From Rhypophila decipiens (Eukaryota > Ascomycota > Sordariomycetes > Sordariales > Naviculisporaceae), in the NCBI GenBank assembly GCA_033297075.1, contig MU858150.1:1-64000 (forward strand): DNA of 64,000 nt, written 5' to 3'. How positions within the stretch are numbered: position 1 is the first letter of the stretch; every line of letters starts with the position of its first letter. A model generated the notes under the pieces. It was given only the letters and a program-made list of their open reading frames with translations. It did no database searches and was not told where the DNA came from. Position numbers and translations under genes: made by a program. Of the stretch, positions 11,945 through 24,759 are shown in pieces.

Positions 11945-14900
11945 ATGTCATTTCGAGGGGACGACTCGCGCCGGTATGGGCATGTGCCCCCGGCTCAGTA
12001 CCCAGTTCCCACCCCAAACCAAGATGCCGCCCAGTATCAACAACCAGCTCGGCGGCCGAGTTTCAATAACGGTGACGACGCGGCTTTATTCGACCGGAAC
12101 ATGGGCTATGCAGGGAACTCGGGCAGGGCCGAGGAGGAGCTGTTCATCTCCAGCCCTACCTCGGATGGACGCGGAGCTCAGAATCGCATGAGTTATCAAC
12201 CTCAGCCGTTAGCTATGGGCGGTTATCAGAATCAATATGCTGCTCAGCTCCCACCACCACCGGCGCCGCCTCCCTTGACGACGACGCAGTCCGCATACAA
12301 CCCACAGACTTTTGCGAGATCGCAGTCGACGTCTCTTCCCTATCATCCCCATCCCGCCTCGAGATATTCCTCGCCCGTCAGCCCAACTTACAACACCAAC
12401 ACCACGCCTACCAACTATACCCCCCAGGCGTACAACCCTGCGGCGTACGCAAATACCCACACGGCTCTTCCCCAGCGCCAGGCCACAGTCGCTGGCTACA
12501 ACAACTTCCAGTACAGCTACAGCTCTCCCTCTATTCCACAGGTCTCCGGATTTGGCCAGCCTGCCGCCGCCAGCCCATACAGCCCGCCACTACCATCGAA
12601 CCCAGCAGGCTCCCCGCCCCTCGCGAGCTATGAGCCGGCGATGCACAGCCCCCCGCCGTCCTTCTCTCCCTCGACACAGTCGTCCACAGCTTCGCAATAT
12701 GATGCTTCATACTCGTCGTCCTCGGCTTATTCTAACCAGCAACAGTATTTTCCTCCATACGCTACAAATGGGACGAATTCGACAACCACCGCACCGTATA
12801 CAGCCTCTCAAACCTCGCAGGCGGCATATCCCACATACAGCACGATGCCCGTTGGTCCGAACTATGCCGCAGACCCCAATTCGTTCAACAATAGGGCATC
12901 TAGATCAAGCTCCCAAATCTCGCCCATTCCCTCCCCGCCAGCCCATTCACAATCGTCCTCCACTCTCCAAAGGCACCCAACGAATGCCCCGCTGCCGAAC
13001 CGACCGATGGAGGAGGTCCCTGAGGAGCCTGTATGGGACTCGGGTCGGCGGGAGGATGCCCTTGGCATTGATCAGGACAGTTTGATTCAAGACATTGTTT
13101 CGGACCTAGGGGTCTCAGCCCACGGTCATCGTCCTCGGCCCATTAATGGTAACGTTTCGGACGACGATCTAGACAAGTTGCGAAGGTACGACTCGACCGC
13201 TTCAACCGTCAACGAGTCGGGCGTGAATCGCTATGATTCCAATGCATCGACCTTGAACCGCAATAATGCTGCTTCGGCGTATGGTTATGACGACGAGGAA
13301 AGTGACCCAGAGGGAGCTGCTGGGTTAATAGCCATGCAGGAGGATATGTTCGGGTTCGGTGGGCTCTCTTATACCGGGTACAGTGAACCGCCTGCGGCGA
13401 CTACCCCAAGGGCGTCGCAACATCCAGCCTCCCCCGAAGAACCGGTCGGAACAGACAGTGACTATGGCGGAATGGACCTGGGCATGTATGGAGGCGGGTA
13501 CGCAGGGAATCTGCAATACGGAAATGAGACACCGCCGGCGTCAGGCCAGGCACACGACGGGCGACCGCGGGCAACTTCAAACCGAACCAGCGACTATCCG
13601 CCATTCTCCGAGGTCTCGGTTGACTATGGCGGCACCGGTGGTCTGCAGGCCCCGCAGATCCACCGCCTCAGTTTTGATGAAGGCGAAGAGCAAGTGTCCC
13701 TGCACTCTCGACAAAGTGGCAGTGATTCGCCCTACAAGGAGGATTATCCTGATATGTTTTGGCATCCCGGATTGTCCAACCGTCCGCTTCCAGCGATCCC
13801 GCCTGGATCTGAAGGTACACCATCGCTCACTCTTCAAGCGCCTCCCAGGGGCCCTCAGCAGCATGGTTATTCTTTGAGCGCGGACTCGCCGTCCACGCAC
13901 CAGCAAGTATCAGAGTCCTATCTATCGCAACATATCGCGCAGCAACATGTTGAGAGATCGATATCGCTCTCCAGCCACAGCAACACGCCGCCTGTTCAGG
14001 CCCCCGCTCGATCTAGGACGGATGCTGCAGAGGAACGCAGGCGAGCGATGAAGCATGGCGGTCAGCAATATCCCCAAGGGAACCAGGATGGGACGCCGTA
14101 CGGCTACGACACTGGCACGCCTGCGTCCCTTGCAGCCTATGACATGATCACGCTACCTACGGGAAGGAGGAGGAAGTTCATCCCCTCCAAGCTCACGCCC
14201 GCAGAGATTAAACGGTGCGCTGAGCCTTGGGCACTGAGTGGGATCACTGCCTGGATCCGCGAAATGGCAGAAGGAGAACCAGACCTCAAGAGGAAAACAA
14301 TCGAGGAGGGTGTTCTCAAGCTGTTTTGTTCCAAGGTGCCCACTATGAACGTTGCAGACGCGGAACTGTTGAGTGCCTCGGTCGTGGATTCCATGTTCGC
14401 GTGCGGCATTCTGATCCCGGAAGAGGAGTGGGTCAAATTTGGAGCAGGCCAAATGTCGGGCGTGCTGTGGCAGCTCACTGGCTCGGGCTGCTATGCGCCA
14501 AAACTGCACGAAAATGAAGCCCTCACGCCGAGATTACACGACCATGGCATGCCCTTGCGATGCTATTCACAACTTTGTGGCCGGACGTTGAAAAAGGCAA
14601 ACCTCGACCACATGATGTCCGAGGAGAAGCCGATTCTGGACTGGGCTACTTTCCACCGACTCACATTGGAAGACCTTCAGAAGAAGGCCAAGAAGGAAAT
14701 CGAGAGGCAGAATGTGCTCCACGAAATCGTCACTGGCGAGGAAGAGTATATGGGCCAGCTCGACGTGCTCCGAATGCTTTACAGAGACAGACTACGCGAC
14801 TGGCAGCCGCCAATTATCGCCAGCAACCGGATCGATAAGTTCCTGGATGCAGTATTTGGCAAGGTTGACGCCGTTCAGCAAATCAATAAGGAGCACCTGC

Positions 14901-17207
14901 TGGCTCAGCTAAAATACCGACAACAAGAACAAGGACCTTGGATTGTTGGATTCAGCGACTTGTTTAGGGAATGGATTCGAAAAGCTCGCCCGATTTATAT
15001 CGAGTATTGTTCCTCGTACCCTCACGCCTCGTATATTATCCGAAAAGAGGCGGGTAGGAATCTTCTCTTTCGGCAGTTTTTGGATATGATTCGAGAGCAC
15101 CCTCGCTCCAAACGGCTAGAGTGGACCACGTTCGTCAAAGCACCCATCACCAGATTGCAGCGATATGGCCTTTTGTTGGATACCGTCAAAAAGAACATGG
15201 TGGGAGACAGCGAAGAAAAGGCTAACCTGCTAAAAGCTCTCGAGGAGATTAAAGCCGTCACTCACGAATGTGACGAGAAAGTGGCTGAAATGACCAAGAA
15301 GGTTGAGCTTTTGGAGCTGCACAGTATGCTGGTATTGCGACCTGGTTTCCAGTCAGTTTTGAATCTCGACCATCTGGGAAGAGAACTCTTGAAGCAGGGG
15401 GATCTGCAGAGACAAGGCTCCAGAGGCGTCCGCTGGGTTGACACGCACGCCCTCCTTTTCGACCATTACTTTATCCTGGCCAAAACCGTCATGACGAAAG
15501 ACGGCAGGAACGACAAGAAATATGACGTTTCGAAGGAGGTAAGAGCTCACCCTGGTACAATGGATTCTTAAGTAAATTCCGTACTAACTTGCAACACAGC
15601 CAATCCCCATGCCTTTGCTTTTCCTGGAAAGCGTAGGCGATGATCCCGTGTCGAAGCAAAAAGGGCTGACTGCACCGCTCTCGCGCACTACCGCCGCGTC
15701 AGGCTCAGGGACCCAGCTTAATAAGGTGGCCTCTAACGGTGCAGACCGGCCCGGCCTTGACCACCACGGTACCAGCTCATCTATGGGATCGCTTACCACG
15801 GTGACCCGACTCACTACTAATGACGACGGAAAGATCATATACCCATTCAAGATCAAGCATCTGGGCCATGAGATCTATACCCTCTATGCGACCACGGCCC
15901 AGGATCGAGCTGCTTGGTGCAACGCCATCGTTGAAGCCAAAACGAGACACGCCCGCGCGCTTCATGCGCAGAATGCGGAGCCTTTCCGCCTGCGTGTTCT
16001 CTCTGATACTTCTTTCGCCTACGACTCGGCGTCACTTCTAGGCAGGCAGCCAGGGGTTTCTATTAGGGGCACGCCTCTGGACAGAGCTATCAGGGAGATG
16101 GAGAAGGTTTACGGACCCGGCAGAGGACCGCCGCCGGTCTGCAGAGCCCAAGTCAACTGCGCCACGTCGTTCCAGTGCTTCGGGAAGTCGGTCATCGCCA
16201 TCGGAACGGACTATGGCGTCTACATCTCGGAATCATCAAATCCGAGAGGGTGGACGAGGTCGGTGCAGATCAGCAAGGTGACTCAAATTGCCGTCTTGGA
16301 GGACTTTTCGGTCTGTCTCTTGATTGCAGACCGATCACTGATTGCATACCCGTTGGACATCGTTGCGCCAGTTTCCAACTTTCCTGCTCCTGTGCATGAC
16401 AATCCGCGCCGAGCACCGCAGAGGTTAGCCAAGGACGTTGCCTTCTTTGCCACGGCCAGGATGAAGGAACGAATGCTCTTGTTCTACAAGCGCAAAGAGG
16501 GAATGCACAACACCTTCAAGGTTCTGGAGCCCGTCTACCAAAAAGCGACAGAGAAGAAGCCCCGACTTTTTGGCGGTCGCCGAGGTGGCTCGGCCAGCAC
16601 CGAGTCATTCCGTGACTTTGACGAGTTCTACCTGCCGACTGAGTGCTACTCGCTGAACCTGTTCCAGACCTACATCGCTGTGGCATCGGCCAAGGGGTTC
16701 GAACTTTTGACACTCGATAAGAAGGTGACACAGTCCATCCCGCGGGACCTAAGTCTCCCAGCCATTGCCAATATTCGAGAGCGCATCAAAGACCAGCGAC
16801 CGCTGGGCATGTTTAAACTAAATGATCAAGAGTTTCTACTCACGTACGAGGACTGCGCGGTCTATGTCGACAAGCACGGCGAAATCAGCAGGACGCTGAT
16901 CATGGAGTACTCGGGCAAACAGAAGAAGGCGAGCGGGGCGACCATGTTTGGGCAGTACCTGTTGTTATTTAACGAGGACTATGTCGAGGTGAGGAATGCG
17001 GAGAATGGAAGGCTCAGGCAGATCATTGCGGGGAGGGATGTTCGCTGCTTGGATCATGGGTTTAGAGGACCCACGGGCAATGGACAGCAGCCTGCTGCGC
17101 AGGACTCCAAGGGGACGGTCAAGATTTGCATGAGCCATCCCGAGATTCCGGGGGGTCAGATTGTGCTCGAGATGTTGCTTAATGATGGGCATGCTGAGAA
17201 GGCTTGA
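11945..17207 (+). CDS. ROM2: Rom2-type Rho1 guanine nucleotide exchange factor
   Basis: This exchange factor should load GTP on Rho1 at the plasma membrane, upstream of protein kinase C and glucan synthase in cell-wall integrity signalling. Two exons (11945-15538 and 15600-17207) give 1733 aa. The N-terminal ~700 residues are disordered and rich in Pro, Ser, Gln and Tyr. A DEP-like region lies at about 753-850 (after TGRRRKFIPSKL). The DH/RhoGEF domain is at about 916-1110 (KEIERQNVLHEIVTGEEEY, then ITRLQRYGLLLD). A PH domain is at about 1125-1300 and is interrupted by the intron. A citron homology (CNH) domain is at about 1377-1690. The 61-nt intron has donor GTAAGA and acceptor CACAG. The start is the first in-frame ATG (MSFRGDD), since the frame is open further upstream but has no earlier ATG. 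The domain order is diagnostic. Confidence 0.95.
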
Positions 17208-17891
17208 TGTATCTACTCGGAAGGGGGGTTGAGATGACTATGATGGTTTAATCGGTTGATCAGAGGAAAGAAGAATACATGAGAGATGAGATGTGTGGTT
17301 AGCGTTGTTTGTATTAGTTGCATTGGGCATTGGCAGGCACACGGTATATTCCCCTTTTTGTTTTGGGTTGCTTTCACTGGACTATTTACTTGCTTTTTAT
17401 CTAAGATCACGGGACTTTTTTGGAACATTTCTGCGAATATCTTGCTCGGTTGTGATTCATGATATTATTTGAGATGTCTCTGCCTGCCTTGCCAGACTTT
17501 AGGAATTTGGCTTGTATACAGTAATGGATAAAACTTGTTCATAACGTGGTATAATATACAAGATCATGGGGGAACTCTGCTTAGATGCATAACCTCATTG
17601 TGACCTTTACCTTCAGCCCCGCTATGCAATTGACAAACATCACACTCATGCATCGCATTTCATCCATTGATCAACTTCATCCGACATTCATACCCAAAGA
17701 CAGCAAATACACCATCACAGCTCATATTGGATGAATTAATGACAAGTCATAGATGACCGACGATTGCTCCTTACAATGACCCAATTTCCACAGCGGCTTC
17801 TTCCTCCCTATATCATTCAAACGACAGCCTTCATTCTCAAGTCGACGATTTCAGGTCAAATACATCATCACTAAGACGCAACAATCTCACA
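17208..17891. other. Intergenic, RhoGEF 3' end to MTG1 promoter
   Basis: Tandem plus-strand genes flank this AT-rich stretch. It should hold the RhoGEF terminator and the MTG1 promoter. I see no gene or structured RNA in it. Confidence 0.6.
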
Positions 17892-19184
17892 ATGGCATCC
17901 TCCTCAGCAGTCCTGGGTGCTGCCCAAAAGACCGCCAAAAACGCAGCAAAATCAGCAGTCGAGTTCACTTCTTCTCCCCTATCAACCTTTGAGCCGCGCA
18001 CAACCTTTGGCGTATCAGACTCCATCACACGATCATACTACCTAGGCCACCACCACGCCGCTCTGAACAAGATGCAAAAGATGCTCTCCAACGTGGGACT
18101 GATTATAGAATGCCGCGACATGCGAGTTCCCATATCCTCGTGGAACCCGCTCCTCGAACGGAGTCTCGCCACCTCGTCGTCTGGTCGAGCGAGGATAATC
18201 GTTTATACCAAGAAAGATCTTGTCCCATCCTCCTCCCACCAACAACAACAACAACAACAACAACAAGCAGTGGACGGGTTCCTCTTCTCCGAAAACGCAA
18301 GTCAATCAACAAGCAACGTAATCAGCACCCTCAAAGAATTCCACTCCTCCCAAAAAAACGCAACAGAGGTGGTCTTCCTCGGAGATTCGGCGAATGCAAA
18401 CCAGCGACCCGCGACTCAGCTGCTAGAGGCTATCAAGCGTGTTGCGCGGGAAGCTGACACGCTGACGGGTTTAAGGGCCATGGTGGTGGGCATGCCCAAC
18501 GCGGGCAAATCCACGCTCTTAAACAAACTCCGTGCTCGGGGCATGAATCTCCCCAAGGCGGCCAAGACGGGCGCCGAGCCGGGCGTCACGCGCAAGCTGG
18601 GCACTCCTGTGCGAATCGTACCCCGCGAGCTGGACGGGAATGAAGACCCCGACTTGCAGGGTATTGGCGAGGGGGTGTTTATCGTTGATACCCCCGGTGT
18701 GTTTATCCCGTATGTCAGCTCGGCGGAGGATATGCTCAAATTGTCGCTGGTGGGGTGTGTCAAGGACGGCTTGGTGTCTAATGTTACAGTGGCGGATTAC
18801 TTGCTCTATCAGCTGAATTTATCATCCCCTACAGGGTCAGGGTGGGAGAGTTATAAACGTTATTGTCCGAAACCTACGAATGATGTCTACGAGTGGCTGT
18901 CGAGCATTGCGCGGGCGACGGGGAAGCTGGCGAGGTTTCGGGAGCCGAATGTCGAGGCTGCGGCGGATTGGATCATTCAGGAGTGGAGGAAGGGCGGGCT
19001 TGCGAGATTTTTGCTCGATGTGGTTACGCAAGAGACTTTGGCGCAGGCGGTGCACAAGGCGGCTGATCCTGAGGCGAATCTCAGTCTTACCCAGGCAAAG
19101 AAGATGGAGAAGGTTGCGAGGAAGGTTAGGAATGAGGCTAAGCGGCAGGGGATTAATCCGTCTGCTGGGGTTGTGACTGCGTAG
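17892..19184 (+). CDS. MTG1: Mitochondrial ribosome-assembly GTPase Mtg1
   Basis: This is a circularly permuted GTPase (YlqF/RbgA type) that assists large mitoribosomal subunit assembly at the inner mitochondrial membrane. It is a single exon of 430 aa. Motif order shows the permutation: G4 TKKD at about 105-108 comes first, then G1 GMPNAGKST near 199, then PGVTRKL as the G2 region, then G3 DTPG near 265. The N-terminus is rich in Ala, Lys and Ser with no acidic residues in the first ~25, consistent with mitochondrial import. A CAA-encoded run of about nine glutamines sits at 117-125, between G4 and the rest of the domain; it looks like a lineage-specific insertion. Start context is CACAATGGC. 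Confidence 0.93.
   Translation: MASSSAVLGAAQKTAKNAAKSAVEFTSSPLSTFEPRTTFGVSDSITRSYYLGHHHAALNKMQKMLSNVGLIIECRDMRVPISSWNPLLERSLATSSSGRARIIVYTKKDLVPSSSHQQQQQQQQQAVDGFLFSENASQSTSNVISTLKEFHSSQKNATEVVFLGDSANANQRPATQLLEAIKRVAREADTLTGLRAMVVGMPNAGKSTLLNKLRARGMNLPKAAKTGAEPGVTRKLGTPVRIVPRELDGNEDPDLQGIGEGVFIVDTPGVFIPYVSSAEDMLKLSLVGCVKDGLVSNVTVADYLLYQLNLSSPTGSGWESYKRYCPKPTNDVYEWLSSIARATGKLARFREPNVEAAADWIIQEWRKGGLARFLLDVVTQETLAQAVHKAADPEANLSLTQAKKMEKVARKVRNEAKRQGINPSAGVVTA
18239..18267 (+). repeat. CAA microsatellite coding for polyglutamine in MTG1
   Basis: A run of CAA triplets encodes about nine consecutive glutamines between the G4 motif and the following GTPase motifs of the Mtg1 protein. It is in frame and likely length-variable. 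Confidence 0.85.
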
Positions 19185-19954
19185 GGTGTATGTATGATGT
19201 ATGGATGGGTTGATGAATGGTCGGTTGGTGATGCTCATGAAATGGCCAGCGGGTGACAACGGGTCGAGTTGAAGGCATGGTTTGTACAAAGCTGGCGGCT
19301 ATAATTGGTTGTATAGATATTTTAGTGTATTATTACCACCAGTCTGGTTTTTCTCTTCTTTATTTGTATATATCACCTCCTTATTACATTGTCTACATCG
19401 ACACCAAGAACCACGATATATGGAGAGTAATATCTTCAGATTCACACCGATCAGCTCCCTGTCCGTTCATCACATATGCCCGGCGGAGAAGTCGAACCCT
19501 TGCAAACAGTGAAGCTTGGGAAAATGTAAGCCCGTGATACTGATTTGATTCTTCGCCTTGAAACTGTCTGCTTATATGCATGCCATGGCGTATCCTACCA
19601 CCCACCCAAGGGTTCAAAGTCAATTCAATTACCCAAGTACATAAAGATAAACCGCCGATCGACCGAATGCCGCGTGCCCGCCCTTGCCAGGTCCCACCCG
19701 AACCGCCGTCCGTAAAGTAAAAAAACGCCCAAGTCAACAAAACAAATAATAATATAGACAAGAAGTTTCAACCAAACAAGACAAACCAACAAAACAAAAG
19801 GTGCCGGCGCCGCCGTGAAATGTTCCCCGAGGAAAAGAACTATATATATAGATTAGACCGGCCGTAGAGAAAAAAAGACGAACCAAAAAGAAATACAAAA
19901 GAGAGCAGTTAGTAACTCCAACCGTTAGACAGTAATACAAACAATGCCGCAGAT
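19185..19954. other. Convergent 3' flanks of MTG1 and PHD-finger gene
   Basis: This is a tail-to-tail interval between a plus-strand and a minus-strand gene. It is AT-rich, and I see no coding or RNA feature beyond the expected 3' untranslated regions. Confidence 0.6.
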
Positions 19955-22132
19955 TCAAGTACTGTATTCCTGCTGCCACTTGACCAAACGACGCGTAAGA
20001 GAATCCATCATCTCTATGCAATTGAGCTCCTTGAACTCTTTCGAGGCTGCGGCAGCGCTATCCGCCATGGGCGAGACGTCGTTCATGTTCTTATCCGAGG
20101 TGGTCGTCGTTGACGCAGACGATCCTCCACCTCCATTTATTCCATTGTTTTCGTCGGCCTTGAGAATGTCAGCAGCTGCTCGTCCGTCCGCCAGGGTCTC
20201 CCCGGCGAGCTCTACCTGTGTGCGCGAGATAAAATCCAAGAGAGCCGCGACCCTTCTCTTCATATCTGTCATGTTCACTTTGCTGCTCATCCCGCCTTTC
20301 GACTTGTGATGAGGTTTGGATATTGCTTCTACACCCGTCTTGGTAGTGCCGGGAGGCGCGGGCTCGTCCTTTTGAATGTCCCTAGAGACTGATCGTGCTG
20401 GTGATTCTTCATCATGGCCGTCCTTGTCTCGAGTGTGTTGATTTCGTCCCTTCTTTTTATGTGACCTTTTCTTGTCCATCTTCGATGGGACTGCGCTCGC
20501 CGGTGGCGTATCTGGGCTCGGTTGGTTCGATATAGGCGCGGAATCTGTCATTGATAACGGATGTGGTCCTTCGGGTACTGTACTAGGTGCTATCGTCGTC
20601 GTCATCGTCGTCGCCATTGCTGCCATCGTCGCCGCCGCCGTCGTCGTAGCTATCGTCGCAGTTGTCGTTGCCGTTGCCGTCGTCGTCGCTGCCGCCGCCT
20701 TGGTCGCCGCCACGCGAGCTGCCAACGGCAATTCTTCCGAAGGATCTGAATCTGTATCCGCGTGAGCTTCAGATGCACCCTTCACAAGAATCGTTGATGC
20801 CGTACCATCAGCTCTTCGCCGCTCAGCCCTTCCCTTTCGCTTGTTTGCAGCCTCCACTCGTTGGCGCTCTCGTTCTTCCTTCTCACTGGGTTTCTCGACT
20901 TGATTACGACCAGCACCGCTGTTTCTACCCCTTGTTTTCAGACCGTTTCGTGTGGTAGTCCCCACGTCATCGGACTCCTCGCCGGCTTGGTCGAAGGATG
21001 GTGATGACGAGCGAGAACTGGTTTTCTGCCTTTTCGCATTTTCCAGCTTCCTGGTGGGGGGATTAGCAAATGGCTAGAGCGGCTGAGGCTATCGTCTACT
21101 TACTCCTCGCTGTCACTCCTGCCTCGTTTTGCTCTCCGCGTGAGGGGCTGCCCGCCTTCGGCTAGCACCTCTTCTTTACTGGCTTCGATCGCCCTCCTCA
21201 GTGCCTCTGCTTCGTCATATGCAGCTTCTCGGCTGTTCATGGTCGATCGCCTTTTGGATGATGCTTGATTCGCTGATGCATTACGGCCACTGCGAGTTTC
21301 CTTCTCTTTCGGCGGGGACTTGGTCCCATCTTTGTTGATTGAGGCAGCCCTCGACCCCGTCCTAGACGTTCGTTTGAGAGGAATATAATGCGAATATTTT
21401 TGCCTACAGTTGCCTTGTTAGCATGATTAGAGACACCTAGACCACATTCCTTGCTCAATTGCAATCGGTGTGTTTCGAAAGCGTCGTCTGGAATCGCGCG
21501 ACCTCGGAGACCATGGGAAAATGAAACGGTGGAGTCACTTACCCATTACTAGCAGTGTAGATCTTGTGGAAATCCTTCCGGCATTCTTCACAAAAGTATT
21601 CATCCGGACTCGACTCTTCGGTCATGATTCCAACGCAAGCGCCATGTTGCCAGACCTTGCATATATCGCATTGTACAAAGAACCCGGCCGCATCGTCTGT
21701 GACGTCGGTCGCAAATATTGGATCGAGATCAGGATCTTTCAAGCCGTTCTTGGAATCCTCGTCGAGGGGCGGAGGGCCAGGATACTCGTCGAAACCGCAA
21801 ATGCAGCGCACTGCCTCATCCTCGTCTTGAGCGTCATCATCGCCGTTCGCCATTTCGACGGGCTCGGCTTTCGATGCCGCTCTATCTCTCTCTTTTCCTT
21901 GTCTACGAGTATGACGCTGTGTTGCGAATGGGTCGTCGGCTATGATTGACTCCTCTGGTGGCTCAGAAGACAGCGATCCTGTAGATGTCGACTTTTGAGG
22001 TGACGCTCCTTTGTTGAAATGTCGAGAATTGCGCTCGCCACGTCCCGAGGTGCTCGACGTTGTGGATGAGATTTGAGACTGGGACTGTGTGGTCCGCGCT
22101 CTTGCGGATCGCCTTGGGTCCATTCCTGCCAT
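19955..22132 (-). CDS. PHD-finger chromatin protein, Cti6-like
   Basis: The protein probably reads histone H3 lysine-4 methylation in an Rpd3L-type deacetylase complex, by analogy with yeast Cti6. Three exons (21543-22132, 21104-21403 and 19955-21050) give 661 aa. The PHD zinc finger covers about residues 110-184: Cys110-x-Cys112, then CDIC, WQHGAC and CEEC, giving the C4HC3 set. Right after it the conserved string GQKYSHYIPLKR spans the first splice junction, which supports the model and is typical of Cti6-like proteins. The rest is disordered: Ser/Lys-rich, with an Ala/Thr-only stretch in the middle of exon 3 and a C-terminal conserved-looking tail (SLTRRLVKWQQEYST). Intron donors are GTAAGT. 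The start is MAGMDPRRS; a second ATG three codons on is an alternative. Confidence 0.85.
20560..20720 (-). repeat. Degenerate trinucleotide repeat coding an Ala/Thr tract
   Basis: A GTC/GCC-type triplet-rich run on the plus strand reads as alternating Ala, Thr, Ile and Met codons in the PHD-finger protein. It is low complexity and disordered, and likely to vary between strains. Confidence 0.75.
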
Positions 22133-24759
22133 TGCTTCCCGTGAGTGCCACAATGACAAGACAGTGACAAGAGGTAGGGTGTAAGAGCCGCAAGTGACGA
22201 AAGGGCAGGGACAACGATGTGCGACGAGAAGCACCCCAATTGACGAACCGTCGTGTGCTTAGGGGTTCGGGGGCTCGAACGCGCTCTTCGAGAGAGGTCG
22301 AGAATAGGAGTTGCGACACGAAAGGCCGAACCGAGTGGAATTGGGAGTGGTTATCGCTGGGTTACTGAGATTCGGAATGTTGGGAAGCTCGAATCAAGCT
22401 GGGAAATTTGTCGAGTGAACGAATGGTACAGTCACGTTGGACCATGCGCCGAAGCGATAGGCGCAATGTGAGCAAAGACACAGACAGCGTATGGTACGAT
22501 TTGCTGGAAGTATATGTTAGACGAAGGTGTTTGTAGCAAGTATCTAGCGCGCCAGCAAAGCGGAAGGGTATAATGAGGGTCGTGATCGGAGGTGGGAGGT
22601 TCGAGGACGGAAGAGACGAACCGGATCGAATGGTAAGGACTCGACACCAGACGAAACCTTGAGCTATCCGTGCTGGTTCCAATCCCTATTGTTTTCGCGT
22701 TGACTCGGAAGCAATTGAAGGCGACGTTCGAAGTAGGGAGAAAGTCGGGGAAAGAGTTGCTCAGGACGTTGGTGGTTGACGAAGAAATTGGTTCGATGGC
22801 GGGCAGGTTCGACAGGAGCGCTTAGGGCGAGGGCTTCGCTATGCCAATTTGCAGAGTTTTGGGCGGAATTCGAAGGCTATTTGAATATTGAAAAGACCAC
22901 TCATGACTACAGACACCGCCGGTATGCTTTGGGTGTCCAATAAATGGGTGGGTGCAAAAAGGTGGTGAGGAACGCGGAGGTGGTAGGAAAGAAGAGGAGA
23001 TCAGGGTGCAAGCGGCCCCGACCTTTTGGACCACACGCTGATTTCCCCCGAGCGACCAATTTTTGGCGAAGCTGCTGCCATGTCCATGCGGGGGGCGCCA
23101 AGCTCGGCCCACAGTCCCAGAAATTCTTGTAACCAGGCCCTCATTGGCAGCTGTCAAGGAGCGACCCACATTGTATTCTTTTAAAGGAATATACCATGAC
23201 ATCACGGCCACTGTCTCTTTGACATGACTGAGAGTTCGTCCCTGTGGTCCCAAGCGGTTAGGAGCAACACGATAATTTGTAATATGAGATTTGCTGCATG
23301 AGTTAACAGAGATTCTGGCGGTGAGGACGACATTTCGCGACTTCGAGCCATTGTAGCCATCGAACGCGTTGTCCGGGGCGCATCAGGGGTTGGATCTTCG
23401 AGTGTCTTTGGAGGAATTCGATGCTGAGCAATGCAATCGGTGTGACGGCCAGACCCCGTTATTGGCAAAGAGGTGGGAGGATTGAATTCCACCAATCCAC
23501 ATGTGTACGGATGCATGGCTCTGAGCGGCTTTTTCGTATGGGTGGGATTCCTTTATAATCGTCGAACACGTCTCTCTTATTCTGGGCCTTGTTCAAGTAT
23601 TCAAGAGACGTGCTGTATGTCTAATATTTACAATTGCAAGAGGCGTACGATGTTCATTTCATCCCATTGCTCGACCCTGCCCGCTACCAGGACCCACTCC
23701 ACGGAAAGACCACTGCTGCAGACGCAGTGAAGGCACTGAGGGGCAAGGACCACTTGTCCATCTGCTTATGTAAGGTCGAACAGCATTAGGTCCCGACTCG
23801 ACTGCACCACTCCCATCTTAGAACACCTACTTCCCATCACAAGCCCAACACCACCTTCGATAAACACTTCTAACCACCTTGCTTTCGCCCATAGTCGAGG
23901 ACATTCCTGCAAAGGACTCTGTCACCGATCCCGATTCTCGAATTTTGCAATCCAGTCTGTCCGCTGCAGCTCCTCTGCATCGCCCTTCAGGTGAGCTCTT
24001 ACCAACTGATTCGACCCCCCATCCGGGCTCATTTCCCGCTCCCCCAACATGGTCCTGCGTGGACTTGCTGCCCACCCAAACCCACCATCATCGAAAGCGA
24101 TGGTCATGTTTAGTGCATTCCGAGCAGTTTCAGCAGTTGCCCTGGATATTATTTCTTTGTGTGGACATCAGCATTTGCCTCACCCCTCTCTTCCTGTGGA
24201 TACTACCGATAGGGGGGTCCCAATTCGTGGTCCTGACGTTGACGCATTTCGAACAGAATAGGTATACACAAAAACCCGACTTCGATTTTGGTGCGGATAA
24301 ACGATCTCCAAGCAAACTCTGCCTCTACATTTGCTCCAGTCCTTTGTGACACTCTAGAAGTGCTTTTCGTGCGGTCGAACCCTGTCTCCGGCGGAAACCC
24401 TGGCAGTTGCCCGATATTACAAGAAGAGACCGGCTTGAGATTTTTGGATATGTGATATTACAACAGGTACGAAGTCTGCATGTTGCTTTCCCGGCGTGCT
24501 GAGTTTCGTCCGAAGCCGAGTCCCGTCATTTGGGACAGGCGGCTTGCGGACACTTTTAAAGCCGTTTAATCTTCTTACCCTAATCGTAAACCCTCTGTCA
24601 CAAAACCCTCCCCAAAGAACCGCCACCACCATGTCTCAAAGCACCTGGATTCTTGCATCCTTTACATCTATCTGGAGCTTCTTCACAAACGTCATTTGGT
24701 TTGCCCCCAAGCTAACTCGTCGCTTTTGTCAACACATAGGCAGCACAAAGATCTTGACA
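22133..24759. other. Divergent promoter region, PHD-finger gene and conserved unknown gene
   Basis: About 2.6 kb without a supported gene. Several reading frames of 60-150 codons are present but have no domain features. Near 24707-24740 a GCTAAC box, a T-rich run and ACACATAG form a convincing intron 3' end, so the downstream gene probably has a spliced 5' leader. An in-frame ATG at 24631 lies before this signal. Confidence 0.5.

Noticed and set aside
12312..13085. 257-codon frame inside the RhoGEF gene
   Set aside because: It is a frame-shifted shadow of the disordered N-terminus, rich in Arg and Pro because of GC-rich codons.
24365..24400. Possible reverse-strand T-arm of a tRNA
   Set aside because: The TTCGA-like string lacks a pairing stem and the rest of the cloverleaf.
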